Source: Cognatundibacterium oligocarboniphilum
Lineage (GTDB): Bacteria > Pseudomonadota > Gammaproteobacteria > Burkholderiales > Burkholderiaceae_D
Direction: 5' to 3'
DNA length: 64,000 bases
Assembly: GCF_013377855.1 (NCBI RefSeq)
Contig: NZ_JABXYJ010000005.1
Location: 1-64,000 of the forward strand
This document shows, piece after piece, positions 21,042 through 31,360 of this stretch. The notes under the pieces were generated by a model. The model saw only the letters and a list, made by a program, of their open reading frames with translations, searched no databases and had not been told where the DNA came from. Position 1 is the first letter of the stretch. Each line of letters begins with the position of its first letter. A program made the translations under genes and the position numbers.

Positions 21042-21896
21042 ATGAAATTATGTGGATTTGATGTTGGCCTTGACCATCCATTTTTCCTGATTGCCGGTCC
21101 TTGTGTGATCGAGTCAGAACAAATGGCGCTCGATACAGCCGGCACGCTGAAGGAAATCACGCAGGAGCTCGGTATTCCTTTTATCTACAAGTCATCGTTT
21201 GATAAGGCTAACCGCTCTTCAGGTACCTCTTTCCGCGGTCTGGGAATGGATAAAGGGCTGGAGATACTCGCACAAGTCAAAAAGCAGATTGCCGTGCCGG
21301 TGCTCACCGACATTCATGCGATTGATGAAATCGCTCCGGTTGCTGCGATTGTTGATGTCTTGCAGACGCCGGCATTTCTGTGCCGTCAGACCGATTTCAT
21401 TGAAGCCTGCGGCCGTTCCGGTAAACCTGTGAACATCAAAAAAGGTCAGTTCCTGGCGCCGCATGATATGGTCAATGTGATTGCCAAGGCGCGTGCCGCA
21501 GCAAAAGCCGCAGGTCTGAATGAAGATAATTTCATGGCTTGCGAGCGCGGCGTCTCGTTCGGTTACAACAATCTGGTATCGGATATGCGTTCGCTTGCCA
21601 TCATGCGCGAAACCAATTGCCCGGTTGTATTTGATGCGACGCATTCTGTGCAGTTGCCGGGTGGCCAGGGGACATCATCCGGCGGTCAGCGTGAATTTGT
21701 ACCGGTGCTGGCGCGTGCTGCCGTCGCGGCAGGTATTTCCGGCCTGTTCATGGAAACCCACCCGAACCCGGCTGAAGCAAAATCCGACGGACCGAATGCG
21801 GTACCATTAGGTCGCATGAAAGAATTACTGACAACGTTGATCGATCTGGATCGTGTCGTCAAGAAGAATGGATTTCTGGAATCCAGTTTCAGTTAA
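21042..21896 (+). CDS. kdsA: KDO-8-phosphate synthase KdsA
   Basis: Condenses phosphoenolpyruvate with arabinose 5-phosphate to give 3-deoxy-D-manno-octulosonate 8-phosphate for the lipopolysaccharide inner core. The 284-residue TIM barrel has [36 protein letters not shown] and the substrate loop [12 protein letters not shown]. In the [14 protein letters not shown] stretch an Asn to Cys type switch (metal or non-metal form) cannot be judged without alignment. It lies three bases after pyrG and is co-transcribed with it. Confidence 0.97.
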   Translation: MKLCGFDVGLDHPFFLIAGPCVIESEQMALDTAGTLKEITQELGIPFIYKSSFDKANRSSGTSFRGLGMDKGLEILAQVKKQIAVPVLTDIHAIDEIAPVAAIVDVLQTPAFLCRQTDFIEACGRSGKPVNIKKGQFLAPHDMVNVIAKARAAAKAAGLNEDNFMACERGVSFGYNNLVSDMRSLAIMRETNCPVVFDATHSVQLPGGQGTSSGGQREFVPVLARAAVAAGISGLFMETHPNPAEAKSDGPNAVPLGRMKELLTTLIDLDRVVKKNGFLESSFS

Positions 21897-22098
21897 TTGA
21901 TGTTGGCAGACTTCGTTTTCGTGGCGGTAACCTGTCGCTAAGCGACGAAGTGCGTTGATGTTTCCGGAATCCGGATGGAGTTGACATCCTGTCGCATCAG
22001 GTTCCGGCGCTTCGCAGCATGTCACCCGCATCTGCGGTCTGCTCAGGTCAGCACTGTTTTTTACTTTGTTCGCAATATTGATCGTTTAGGAGAATTGA

Positions 22099-23382
<1,284 letters not shown>

Positions 23383-23394
23383 TCTGGTATCTTA

Positions 23395-23423
23395 AAAAAG
23401 GGGAACGCGGTTCCCCTTTTTTT
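23395..23423 (+). terminator. Rho-independent terminator of eno
   Basis: GGGGAAC (23400-23406) pairs with GTTCCCC (23410-23416) over a 3-base loop, preceded by A5 and followed by T7. This lies 18 bases after the eno stop and only 43 bases before the ftsB start, so some read-through or a separate ftsB promoter is required. Confidence 0.92.
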
Positions 23424-23465
23424 GGCAGTGAGTTATCTGTGAATCCGATTCCGATGTGAGTTTTT

Positions 23466-23795
23466 GTGCGCCTGATTACCGTTTCTTTTGCTGTGCTGTT
23501 ATTGCTGATCCAGTACCCCTTATGGTTGGGTAAAGGTGGCTGGCTGCGTGTCTGGGAATTTGAGCGCCAGGTTGCGCAGGCACAGGGTCGTAATGAAAAA
23601 CTCAAGGAACGTAATGCCAAGCTGGAGTCTGAAGTGTCGGACTTGAAAACCGGTACCGATTCAGTTGAGGAACGCGCCCGTTTTGAACTGGGTATGATCA
23701 AAAAAGACGAGATTTTTGTTCAGATTCTCGATCCGCGCGCGCCGGCTTCTTCTGTCGCAGTCATGCCCGCCAGTCATTCCCCCGACCTGCATTAA
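23466..23795 (+). CDS. ftsB: Cell division protein FtsB (septum formation initiator)
   Basis: Small bitopic division protein that bridges FtsL and FtsQ in the divisome. The 109-residue sequence has a short cytoplasmic tip, one membrane helix (residues 4-20), a periplasmic coiled coil with heptads ([19 protein letters not shown]), and the [14 protein letters not shown] segment typical of FtsB. The start is GTG at 23466. It follows eno as in many Burkholderiales. The last 15 or so codons lie in the left arm of a large inverted repeat, so the C-terminal tail may have been changed recently. Confidence 0.9.
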   Translation: MRLITVSFAVLLLLIQYPLWLGKGGWLRVWEFERQVAQAQGRNEKLKERNAKLESEVSDLKTGTDSVEERARFELGMIKKDEIFVQILDPRAPASSVAVMPASHSPDLH

Positions 23796-23849
23796 TCCTT
23801 CCTCTGAGTGTCTGATCTGGTTCGGACATGGCTGCGACAGAAGAAGCCG
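23743..23849. repeat. Long inverted repeat across the ftsB stop codon
   Basis: The left arm at 23743-23769 and the right arm at 23823-23849 are reverse complements at 25 of 27 positions, with a perfect 18-bp outer block (CGGCTTCTTCTGTCGCAG and its complement). The arms are separated by 53 bases that include the end of ftsB. There is no T-run after the right arm. This is far longer than a normal terminator stem and may be an inverted duplication, a mobile-element relic or a structured RNA. Confidence 0.85.
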
Positions 23850-24117
23850 AGTTGACCGACCCGTGTATTGCATCCTTGCTACTGCAAGCCATGCACAGCG
23901 CATGTTCGCATGAACTGACATAAATCTGACCATGCACTGCGGCAGCGGTGTTTGGCTGAAAATTATCAAAATATTGCGCTCAATAAAAAAATACCTTCCA
24001 TTTATCGGGCTATCATAGAAACATATTGTTCAGCCATGGTCGTTATCCTTGTTTTGCCTCAACAGTAACCGTATGGGCTTTAACATTGCAGCGACGGCCA
24101 CTATCCGGAGTCTGTCT
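23796..24117. other. Intergenic region between ftsB and the hydroxyacyl-CoA dehydrogenase gene
   Basis: This 322-base gap has no convincing gene. Its first 54 bases hold the loop and right arm of the inverted repeat listed separately. An AT-rich stretch around 23960-24020 is the likely promoter region of the downstream gene, but I could not identify clear hexamers. Confidence 0.6.
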
Positions 24118-25620
24118 ATGTTGCGTGTCATTGGTATTGTCGGTGCAGGAGCAATGGGGAAGGGAATCGCCCAGTTAATCGCGCAGTCAGGTTTTCAGGT
24201 GCTGTTATTTGACAGCATTCCCGAGGTCGCAGACATGGCAAAGCAAGCACTTTTTGTGCAGTGGGACCAACTGGAACAGAAACAGAAAATTACTCCCCAT
24301 GTCGCAGCCACCGCCAGGTCGCATCTTCATGTCGTGGAGGTACTTGAGGCGATGCACGTCTGCGATCTGGTGATTGAAGCGATTGTCGAAAAACTGGATG
24401 TGAAACAACAGTTATTTCATCAGCTGGACCAGATCGTTAAGGATGAATGCATTCTGGCGACCAACACCTCATCCTTATCCGTGACCGCCATTGCTGCAGG
24501 TAGCCGTTTGCCATCACGTGTGGCAGGACTGCATTTTTTTAATCCTGTACCGCTGATGAAGGTGGTGGAAGTCATTAACGGTCTGTTGACCGCAGCTCAT
24601 GTCCCACCGTTGCTACAGGCGCTGATTAATGACACAGGTCATGCCGCAGTGTTCGCAAAAGATACACCCGGTTTTATTGTGAACCATGCCGGACGTGGCT
24701 ATGTGACAGAAGCCTTACGAATATTGCAGGAAAATGTGGCAGATTTTACAGAAATCGATCAGATCATGCGCGGGGCGGCAGGATTTCGTCTCGGCCCGTT
24801 TGAGTTGATGGATCTGACCGGGTTGGATGTGTCGCATCCGGTCATGGAGTCGATTTATCATCAATATTATGAAGAACCGCGTTACCGGCCGAATTACATT
24901 GCCGCGCAGCGGGTGCAGGCAGGCGTGCTGGGACGCAAGACAGGGCAGGGGTTTTATTCTTATCCGCCGGTCTCCGAAGCTCCGCTGCTGCCGCAGGAGA
25001 CGGTCTGGCAGGGCCGCATTTGGCTCAGTCCGGAAAATCCGCTGGCGCTGGATGCATTGCACGATCTGTGTGAGCGAATTGATATTGTTGTGGATTATGG
25101 TCACCTGCCAGCAGCAGATGCTGTTGCTGTCGTGAGTCCCGATGGTGAAGATGTCAGTACCTGCGTAGCGCGGCTCGGCTTGAATCCACGACGTACCATC
25201 GGTATTGACAGCTTGAATGCTTGTCACGGTCATCTGACCCTGATGCTGAATCCGGCGACTGACCTGAAGCTGGCGCAGGGACTCCAGCTTCGCTGCGCTC
25301 AGCATGGAATGCCGGCAACGCTGATTCAGGACAGCGCCGGTTTCGTCGTGCAGCGCGTGCTGGCGACCATCATCAATATTGCCTGCGATATCGTGCAGCA
25401 GGGTATCTGCAGTCCACAGGATCTGGATCAGGCAGTGCTGGCAGGACTGGCTTATCCGTTTGGGCCACTGGCATGGGGAGACAAACTGGGGGCATCGCGT
25501 ATACTATCTGTCTTGCGTAACATGCAGGACAGTACCGGCGACCCGCGCTATCGTCCAAGTCCCTGGCTGGTCAGACGTGCGCAGTTGGGACTGTCGTTGC
25601 TGCATGTGGCGGAAAGATAA
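24118..25620 (+). CDS. 3-hydroxyacyl-CoA dehydrogenase, PaaH/PaaC type
   Basis: NAD-dependent oxidation of a 3-hydroxyacyl-CoA. The 500-residue protein opens with the Rossmann motif GIVGAGAMGKG and has NTSSLSVTAIA, HFFNPVPLMKVVEV with the catalytic His, KDTPGFIVNHAGRGY, and a second 3HCDH C-terminal domain (DSAGFVVQRVLATI, then LAYPFGPLAWGD). This duplicated length is typical of the phenylacetate-pathway enzyme (3-hydroxyadipyl-CoA dehydrogenase) and of long 3-hydroxybutyryl-CoA dehydrogenases. No other paa gene is nearby, so the pathway is not settled. The ATG at 24118 gives the Rossmann start; an upstream in-frame start adds an unrelated leader. Confidence 0.88.
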   Translation: MLRVIGIVGAGAMGKGIAQLIAQSGFQVLLFDSIPEVADMAKQALFVQWDQLEQKQKITPHVAATARSHLHVVEVLEAMHVCDLVIEAIVEKLDVKQQLFHQLDQIVKDECILATNTSSLSVTAIAAGSRLPSRVAGLHFFNPVPLMKVVEVINGLLTAAHVPPLLQALINDTGHAAVFAKDTPGFIVNHAGRGYVTEALRILQENVADFTEIDQIMRGAAGFRLGPFELMDLTGLDVSHPVMESIYHQYYEEPRYRPNYIAAQRVQAGVLGRKTGQGFYSYPPVSEAPLLPQETVWQGRIWLSPENPLALDALHDLCERIDIVVDYGHLPAADAVAVVSPDGEDVSTCVARLGLNPRRTIGIDSLNACHGHLTLMLNPATDLKLAQGLQLRCAQHGMPATLIQDSAGFVVQRVLATIINIACDIVQQGICSPQDLDQAVLAGLAYPFGPLAWGDKLGASRILSVLRNMQDSTGDPRYRPSPWLVRRAQLGLSLLHVAER

Positions 25621-25714
25621 AAACAAAGAGTAAAAAATAGGCTCAAGAGCAGCATGCCGTCATGCTGGCGGTATTTTGCTATCACTATGAAAATCAGATT
25701 CAGGAGAAAATCAG

Positions 25715-26890
25715 ATGGCCAAAGCAGTATTCAGTTGGGAAGATCCGTTGTTATTGTCGTCGCAGTTGAGCGAAGAAGAGCGCATGGTGCAAGAAGCTGC
25801 CCGTGCTTATTGTGAAGAAAAACTGGCACCACGCGTTCTGGATGCTTTCCGTCACGAGCGTACTGACCCGACGATTTTCCGTGAAATGGGTGAGCTTGGT
25901 CTGTTGGGCTCGACAATTCCGGCTGAGTACGGCGGTGCAGGTCTGAACTATGTCTGCTACGGTCTGGTGGCACGTGAAGTGGAACGTATCGACTCTGGTT
26001 ATCGCTCCATGATGAGTGTGCAGAGTTCGCTGGTGATGGTGCCGATCAATGAATTTGGCAGCGAGGCGCAGAAGCAGAAATATTTGCCGAAACTCGCCAG
26101 CGGCGAATGGATAGGCTGCTTCGGCCTGACCGAGCCAAATCATGGTTCTGACCCCGGCAGCATGGTGACCAGAGCCAAAACCGTACCTGGCGGTTATGCG
26201 CTGAGTGGCGCAAAAATGTGGATCACTAACAGCCCGATTGCCGATGTGTTTGTCGTCTGGGCCAAAACCGATGATGGCCGTATCCGCGGATTCATTCTTG
26301 AAAAAGGCTGGGAAGGACTGACGGCACCTGCGATTCATGGAAAGGTCGGCTTGCGTGCTTCTATTACTGGCGAAATCGTGATGGATGAAGTTTTCGTGCC
26401 GGAAGAAAATCTGCTGCCGCATGTGGAAGGTCTGAAGGGGCCATTCACCTGTCTGAATTCTGCGCGGTATGGTATTGCCTGGGGTGCGCTGGGTGCGGCT
26501 GAGTTCTGCTGGCATACGGCGCGTCAGTACACGCTGGACCGGACACAATTCGGCAGACCACTGGCAGCCAATCAGCTGGTCCAGAAAAAACTGGCGGATA
26601 TGCAGACAGAAATCACCCTCGCTTTGCAAGGCTGTCTGCGTCTGGGAAGAATGAAGGATGAGGGTACTGCGGCCGTTGAGATCACTTCCATTATGAAGCG
26701 TAACTCCTGCGGTAAGTCACTGGAAATCGCCCGTGTTGCGCGTGATATGCTCGGTGGTAACGGTATTTCTGATGAGTTCGGTATTGCCCGCCATCTGGTG
26801 AACCTGGAAGTAGTGAATACCTACGAAGGTACTCACGATATCCATGCGTTGATTTTGGGCCGTGCGCAAACTGGTATCGCTGCTTTCTGA
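25715..26890 (+). CDS. gcdH: Glutaryl-CoA dehydrogenase
   Basis: FAD enzyme that oxidises and decarboxylates glutaryl-CoA to crotonyl-CoA in lysine, tryptophan and dicarboxylate breakdown. The 391-residue sequence is close to the family throughout: [58 protein letters not shown] and the catalytic base Glu371 in [17 protein letters not shown]. The product's onward path (crotonyl-CoA to 3-hydroxybutyryl-CoA) could use the hydroxyacyl-CoA dehydrogenase 94 bases upstream, so the pair makes metabolic sense. A bidirectional terminator follows. Confidence 0.95.
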   Translation: MAKAVFSWEDPLLLSSQLSEEERMVQEAARAYCEEKLAPRVLDAFRHERTDPTIFREMGELGLLGSTIPAEYGGAGLNYVCYGLVAREVERIDSGYRSMMSVQSSLVMVPINEFGSEAQKQKYLPKLASGEWIGCFGLTEPNHGSDPGSMVTRAKTVPGGYALSGAKMWITNSPIADVFVVWAKTDDGRIRGFILEKGWEGLTAPAIHGKVGLRASITGEIVMDEVFVPEENLLPHVEGLKGPFTCLNSARYGIAWGALGAAEFCWHTARQYTLDRTQFGRPLAANQLVQKKLADMQTEITLALQGCLRLGRMKDEGTAAVEITSIMKRNSCGKSLEIARVARDMLGGNGISDEFGIARHLVNLEVVNTYEGTHDIHALILGRAQTGIAAF

Positions 26891-26912
26891 TGATGCCAGG
26901 TATTTTCTGATC

Positions 26913-26942
26913 AAAAAAACGCACAGTTATGTGCGTTTTTTT
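26913..26942. terminator. Bidirectional terminator between gcdH and the MFS gene
   Basis: A7 followed by CGCACA (26920-26925), a GTTA loop, TGTGCG (26930-26935) and T7. The symmetrical A and T runs let it serve both gcdH on the plus strand and the MFS operon on the minus strand. Confidence 0.92.
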
Positions 26943-26957
26943 ATTTGGCAAAGGGTT

Positions 26958-28292
26958 TTATGCGGCGCTCTTCCGGCGTTCGCTGATATGTCGTATCGGT
27001 GATGCCGCGAATGCGATGAAAACGATCACCAACAAAATACTTCCGCACAGCAAAAACAGCTGTGGTAAAGACATACTGCGCATCAGCCATCCAGTCAGTG
27101 CTGACGACACCGGGCCGATACCGAGAAAAATAAACATGAACATGCTCATCGCCCGTCCCATCATCTGCGGCGGTACCTGTGTCTGTATCCAGGTGAAAAC
27201 TGCCACCTGCAAATAACCCCCGAGACTGGCAATCAAAACCAGCAACAGCACGGCTTGCCAGCTGTGATGAATCAGTCCCAGTGGCATGAATAACAGACTG
27301 ATAATCAGATCGACCAGCAGTAGTGTCCGCCCCAGATTGCCGAGACGCATACCGGGACGTATGCCAGATATCAGCATACCGAGTAAAGCGCCGGCACCGT
27401 GCGCACCGCTCAGCAGACCGAGTGTTCCAGCACTGTTATTCAATTGGGTTGCCAGCAAAGGCATTGCCAGCTGCATTGGCCCCATGATGAAAAAAGCAAT
27501 CGCAGACCAGTACAGAAAACAGGTGCGCAATTCTTTCAATTCCCAGCAAAAACGCAGACCATCCCATACCTGATGCATGAGATGCCGGGATTGCCTGTCG
27601 TCGTGTGCGGGTTTGGATAAATGACGGGTAACCACCCGGCTCAATGTCCAGGCAGAAATGGCATAGCTGAGACAGTCCGTCAGAAAAGCTGCAGTCAGTC
27701 CATAAGAATCTGTCACCGGAGATTGTTTGCTGCTGGCCGTCAGCGAGATCATCAGACCTGCCAACACAGGGCCGGCAAACATGGTGAATTGTCGCAGACT
27801 CAGCATGATGCTGTTCGCAATGGGAAACTGCGCAGGTTCTACCACATGCGGCAACATGGAGCTCCCTGCAGGGATGCTGAATGCGGTGGAAATGCCGAGC
27901 CCCAGCGCAAAGCCGTATACCATCCACAACTGAAGTTCCCCGCTCAGTAAAATGGCAGACAGCAGTCCCAGCAAGACCGTATTAATGTATTTGGTCAGCA
28001 TCATGACCCGCTTCGGTGAATAACGGTCAACAATCGCACCTCCCAGCAGAATGAAGACAGCCCGCGGGATCCCCAGCAGTGCCAGCACAATGCCAAGTGC
28101 CAGTGGATCTGTGGATAGTTTCAGCACCAGCCAGGGCAGAGCAATCAGCGTGAACTGGTCTCCGAGCATGGAGATCATGCCGCCGCTGATCAGCCAGCGG
28201 AAAGAGCGATTGGACAATAAGGCTGCGCGCGGCGATGGCGGCACTGAGGTTGACGTGGGTGGCATGACAGGTTTTTCCATCAACTTTTCCAT
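26958..28292 (-). CDS. MFS exporter (DHA3/enterobactin-exporter-like)
   Basis: Major facilitator of 444 residues with twelve predicted helices and a Pro/Ser-rich cytoplasmic N-terminus. GGMISMLGDQFTLIALPWLVL and GGAIVDRYSPKRVMMLTKY are typical of the MFS_3 drug-exporter group. It starts 24 bases after the MerR-type gene stop on the same strand, so the two form one operon. The regulator's drug-binding-like domain makes multidrug or antibiotic export the likely role; substrate unknown. Confidence 0.85.
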   Translation of the reverse strand: MEKLMEKPVMPPTSTSVPPSPRAALLSNRSFRWLISGGMISMLGDQFTLIALPWLVLKLSTDPLALGIVLALLGIPRAVFILLGGAIVDRYSPKRVMMLTKYINTVLLGLLSAILLSGELQLWMVYGFALGLGISTAFSIPAGSSMLPHVVEPAQFPIANSIMLSLRQFTMFAGPVLAGLMISLTASSKQSPVTDSYGLTAAFLTDCLSYAISAWTLSRVVTRHLSKPAHDDRQSRHLMHQVWDGLRFCWELKELRTCFLYWSAIAFFIMGPMQLAMPLLATQLNNSAGTLGLLSGAHGAGALLGMLISGIRPGMRLGNLGRTLLLVDLIISLLFMPLGLIHHSWQAVLLLVLIASLGGYLQVAVFTWIQTQVPPQMMGRAMSMFMFIFLGIGPVSSALTGWLMRSMSLPQLFLLCGSILLVIVFIAFAASPIRHISERRKSAA

Positions 28293-28316
28293 TCCTGATG
28301 TATTGATTTTTAATGC

Positions 28317-29369
28317 TTATTTTTCTTTTGTCGTCGCTTGCCGGAGTTGCGCTTCAAGATGTATCAGGCCTTCCCGTGCATAGCGCATCAGGCTGTCAGA
28401 CAGGCCTCCGTCGAGCAGAACACCGGTTTCCTGGCGATGAATGTCACGTACTTTTTGTACGACCTGCATGTCATTGCCCCAGGCATCCAGAAACAGGTTA
28501 CGCCATTGCCGGAGCAAAGGTTGCATCTCGTCCGCCACTGGAGGGATACCTGCCAGCATTTTTTCCCGGATATCAGAAAACAGGGTATTCCACGCATCTG
28601 CATTTTGAAACGAAGATGTTTTAAAAAAGCGCAATTCTTTTTCAGTCAGATAACGACGATAGATGCCATACCGGACTTCGATGGATGCCATGCTGATATA
28701 GTCGATCAGTTCCCCATTCACACCCGTCAATGCCTGGATTCCCGGTTCATTTCTGTGCAGACGCGACAAATGCAGCACATAGCGCGGCATATTTGGCATC
28801 AAGTCATTCGTGATGGTGATCCATCTGACTGCCAGATCCTGTGCTGCCGGATCGGAAGGTGGAGTCTGTCTTTCCATCAGTGCATGGACTTCTGTAATCA
28901 ATGGGCGGATGGCCTGATCGAGCAATTGTTTCTGCTGTCCTGAACGTAGCCAGAGTAACTCTTCCGGAGTGAAGTAGCGGTCGGCGACACTGTACATTTC
29001 CAACGCCAGCAGCCAGTCATCCAGCGGTAGTTGATCGTTCGCCTCGAGCAGATGGTGCAAGGTTTGTAAGCGCTGCTGCAATAACTGCTGCTTTTTGATT
29101 TGCTGATCGACTATCTCCAGCTGTTCGCTGATCAGCCTCTGTAAGCCAGTCTGTTCCCGGTCAATCAGAGTGGCGATCTCGGTTAAGGGTAAATGCAGGC
29201 GGCGTAAGGTTTGTATCCGGAACAGGCGGGTAACATCTTCCCGGCTATACAGGCGGTAGCCCGACTCTGAACGGGCGGTAGGACGTAACAGTCCTATGCT
29301 GTCGTAGTGATGCAAAGTACGTACTGTCAGCCCGGCGCGTTTTGCCAGCTCTCCGATTTTGAGTCGCAT
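28317..29369 (-). CDS. MerR-family regulator with TipAS-like C-terminal domain
   Basis: The N-terminus (MRLKIGELAKRAGLTVRTLHHYDSIGLL) is a standard MerR winged helix, followed by a leucine-rich dimerisation helix at about residues 75-110. The remaining 230 or so residues are helical and resemble the antibiotic-recognition domain of TipA-type regulators, though longer than in TipAL (253 residues in total there). I placed the start at 29369; an ATG at 29402 exists but would sit almost on the predicted transcription start. It heads an operon with the MFS exporter and has a classical 19-bp-spacer promoter carrying a dyad, so autoregulation together with the exporter is likely. Confidence 0.85.
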   Translation of the reverse strand: MRLKIGELAKRAGLTVRTLHHYDSIGLLRPTARSESGYRLYSREDVTRLFRIQTLRRLHLPLTEIATLIDREQTGLQRLISEQLEIVDQQIKKQQLLQQRLQTLHHLLEANDQLPLDDWLLALEMYSVADRYFTPEELLWLRSGQQKQLLDQAIRPLITEVHALMERQTPPSDPAAQDLAVRWITITNDLMPNMPRYVLHLSRLHRNEPGIQALTGVNGELIDYISMASIEVRYGIYRRYLTEKELRFFKTSSFQNADAWNTLFSDIREKMLAGIPPVADEMQPLLRQWRNLFLDAWGNDMQVVQKVRDIHRQETGVLLDGGLSDSLMRYAREGLIHLEAQLRQATTKEK

Positions 29370-29414
29370 GGGTATTTTCTGCTTTTCGTCAATAGCAATC
29401 ATCTGATGAATGAC

Positions 29415-29445
29415 ACTATAAAGTCTGACGTTGCGTCATGGTCAA
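29415..29445 (-). promoter_or_regulatory. MerR-type promoter with 19-bp spacer and internal dyad
   Basis: On the minus strand TTGACC (29440-29445) and TATAGT (29415-29420) are 19 bases apart, the over-long spacing that MerR-family proteins correct by twisting DNA. Within the spacer lies the perfect dyad TGACG-TTG-CGTCA (29426-29438). It faces the merR-MFS operon. Confidence 0.85.
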
Positions 29446-29586
29446 GGGTTTTTGATGCTGAGGTGAGTGTCTGAGATAGTCTGAAAAAGACAGGCGGGAT
29501 TAATGCTGATAAGCGTGAGGCCATCAGCATTGCCGGAAAGGAGGCAGCAGTAACCAGTGGGGAGCAGCTACCGCTGACGCTGTGTA

Positions 29587-30513
29587 TCAGTGTTTCATAT
29601 TACTGGCAGGCTGGGTGCCGTCTGCCAGTGTGCTGGTGACAAACAGCTGAGCACAGTCTACCGGGTCGAAGGCGTAATGCTTACCGCAGAAATCACAGTT
29701 GATGTCGATTTCCCCCAGCTCGGCGAGGGTATTCTCAATTTCTGTACTGCCCAGCATTTTTAACATATCGCCGACTTTTTCCCGGGTGCAGCTGCAATGA
29801 AACACTGGATGTAATGGGTCAAACACCCGCAGCGTCTGTTCCCAGAACAAGCGGTGCATCAGCGTGCTGATGTTGTGTTCCAGCATTTCTCCACGTTTGA
29901 GGGTATCTCCGAGCATCACTGCATGGTTCCAGGCTTCTTCGGGATTTTCTGTCTTTACTTCGATACCGCCGGTATGCGGCAACTTTTGCAGCAGCAGGCC
30001 GCGGGCTACCTGATTGTCGGCAGCCAGCCAGAGTTTGGTATCGAGCTGTTCGGAGCGCAACATATAATTTTCGATGATGGTGGCAATGTTATCGCCATCC
30101 AGCGGCACGATACCTTGATAGGCCTGCTGGCCAGGCAGTTTATCGTTAGGGTCCAGCGTAATCACGAAACGTCCCTGTCCATGTGCATGAACCAGATCGC
30201 GCAGGGTCTCATGGTCTTCAATCACGGCATCGTCGGCCAGCTTGGCTGTGGCTCGCAGGCGCAGCTGATCGTCACATTCCACGACCATCAGTTTGACCGG
30301 ACCATCGCCGTGAATCTGCATAATCATCGTACCGTCAAATTTCAGATTCGCAGATAACAGCGCTGAAGCCGCCATCAGTTCACCCAGAACGATTTGTACC
30401 GCTTTTGGATAAGTGCGGTGTGACTGCATTTGCTGCCATGCCGTTTCCAGTTCCACCAGTTCGCCGCGGACGCCGGCGTGTTCAAACATAAATTTTTGTA
30501 AAGTATCAGTCAT
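29587..30513 (-). CDS. hslO: Redox-regulated chaperone Hsp33
   Basis: Holdase activated by oxidation. The 308-residue protein has the N-terminal substrate-binding domain and the C-terminal zinc switch, with Cys240 and Cys242 (HCSC) and Cys273 and Cys276 (CDFC) as ligands. The linker between them is as expected. It acts in the cytoplasm during oxidative and heat stress, so with ClpB in this window it represents stress proteostasis. It lies 92 bases downstream of the gamma carbonic anhydrase gene on the same strand and may be co-transcribed with it. Confidence 0.96.
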   Translation of the reverse strand: MTDTLQKFMFEHAGVRGELVELETAWQQMQSHRTYPKAVQIVLGELMAASALLSANLKFDGTMIMQIHGDGPVKLMVVECDDQLRLRATAKLADDAVIEDHETLRDLVHAHGQGRFVITLDPNDKLPGQQAYQGIVPLDGDNIATIIENYMLRSEQLDTKLWLAADNQVARGLLLQKLPHTGGIEVKTENPEEAWNHAVMLGDTLKRGEMLEHNISTLMHRLFWEQTLRVFDPLHPVFHCSCTREKVGDMLKMLGSTEIENTLAELGEIDINCDFCGKHYAFDPVDCAQLFVTSTLADGTQPASNMKH

Positions 30514-30605
30514 AGTGCAATTGTGTACGATCCCAAGGGGGGCAGTGTAAAGCGGATGCGCAGAGTCAGTCTGATTGCGTCAGAACCGGCGCTGGTCCGG
30601 AAAAA

Positions 30606-31130
30606 TTAGTCGATACGGCGCAATTGGGTTTTGTAAAGCTGGCCGCGTTGTGCATAGTTAGCGGTATTCATGTGCATCCGCATGCGGTCATCGTCGTTGA
30701 GTTCGCGGACAGCCTTGGCTGGTGAACCGATGATCAGTGAATTATCCGGAAATTCTTTACCTTCGGTAACCAGTGCACCAGCGCCGACCAGACAGTTTTT
30801 TCCTATTTTAGCGCCATTCAGAATCACCGCCTGAATGCCGATCAGCGATCCTTCGCCGATCGTGCAGCCGTGCAGCATCGCCTGATGGCCAACCGTCACA
30901 TTAGGACCGATCGTCAAAGGAAACCCGGGATCGGTATGCAGAATACAGCCTTCCTGCACATTGCTGTTTTCACTGACAGTGATTAACTCATTGTCGCCGC
31001 GGATGGTGACGTCAAACCAGATGCTGGCTTTGGCTTCAATGCGGACTTTGCCAATGATTTTTGCCGTATCGGTAATGTAAGCAGAGGCATCGATTTCCGG
31101 TGCGATATCACCTAATTGGTAGATGGGCAT
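30606..31130 (-). CDS. Gamma-carbonic anhydrase family protein (YrdA-like)
   Basis: Trimeric left-handed beta-helix protein of 174 residues made of hexapeptide repeats. Three His residues that would bind metal between subunits are seen in GCILHTD and GHQAMLHGC. The pattern VGMGA/VGAGA and NSLIIGSPAKAVREL at the end is typical of YrdA/CaiE-type proteins. Whether it hydrates CO2 is unproven for most members. It is divergent from the DUF455 gene and may share a transcript with hslO downstream. Confidence 0.9.
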   Translation of the reverse strand: MPIYQLGDIAPEIDASAYITDTAKIIGKVRIEAKASIWFDVTIRGDNELITVSENSNVQEGCILHTDPGFPLTIGPNVTVGHQAMLHGCTIGEGSLIGIQAVILNGAKIGKNCLVGAGALVTEGKEFPDNSLIIGSPAKAVRELNDDDRMRMHMNTANYAQRGQLYKTQLRRID

Positions 31131-31360
31131 AATAATTCCGTAAAATAGCGGCTGAAAAAACTGCTTTCGTCCACAGGTCCAGAAGACAGCCTGATGGCAG
31201 AAACCAGCGCGAGTGATTGCAATGGCATCAAGGGAATGATGGTGGACGGTACTTTGCCCTGATATTGATTAAAATCATCCCGGATACGCTATTTTAACGC
31301 TCCGTGCCATGCTGTGCCGGAGTCATGCATTGATTGAACGATTTGAACACTGAGGTGATG

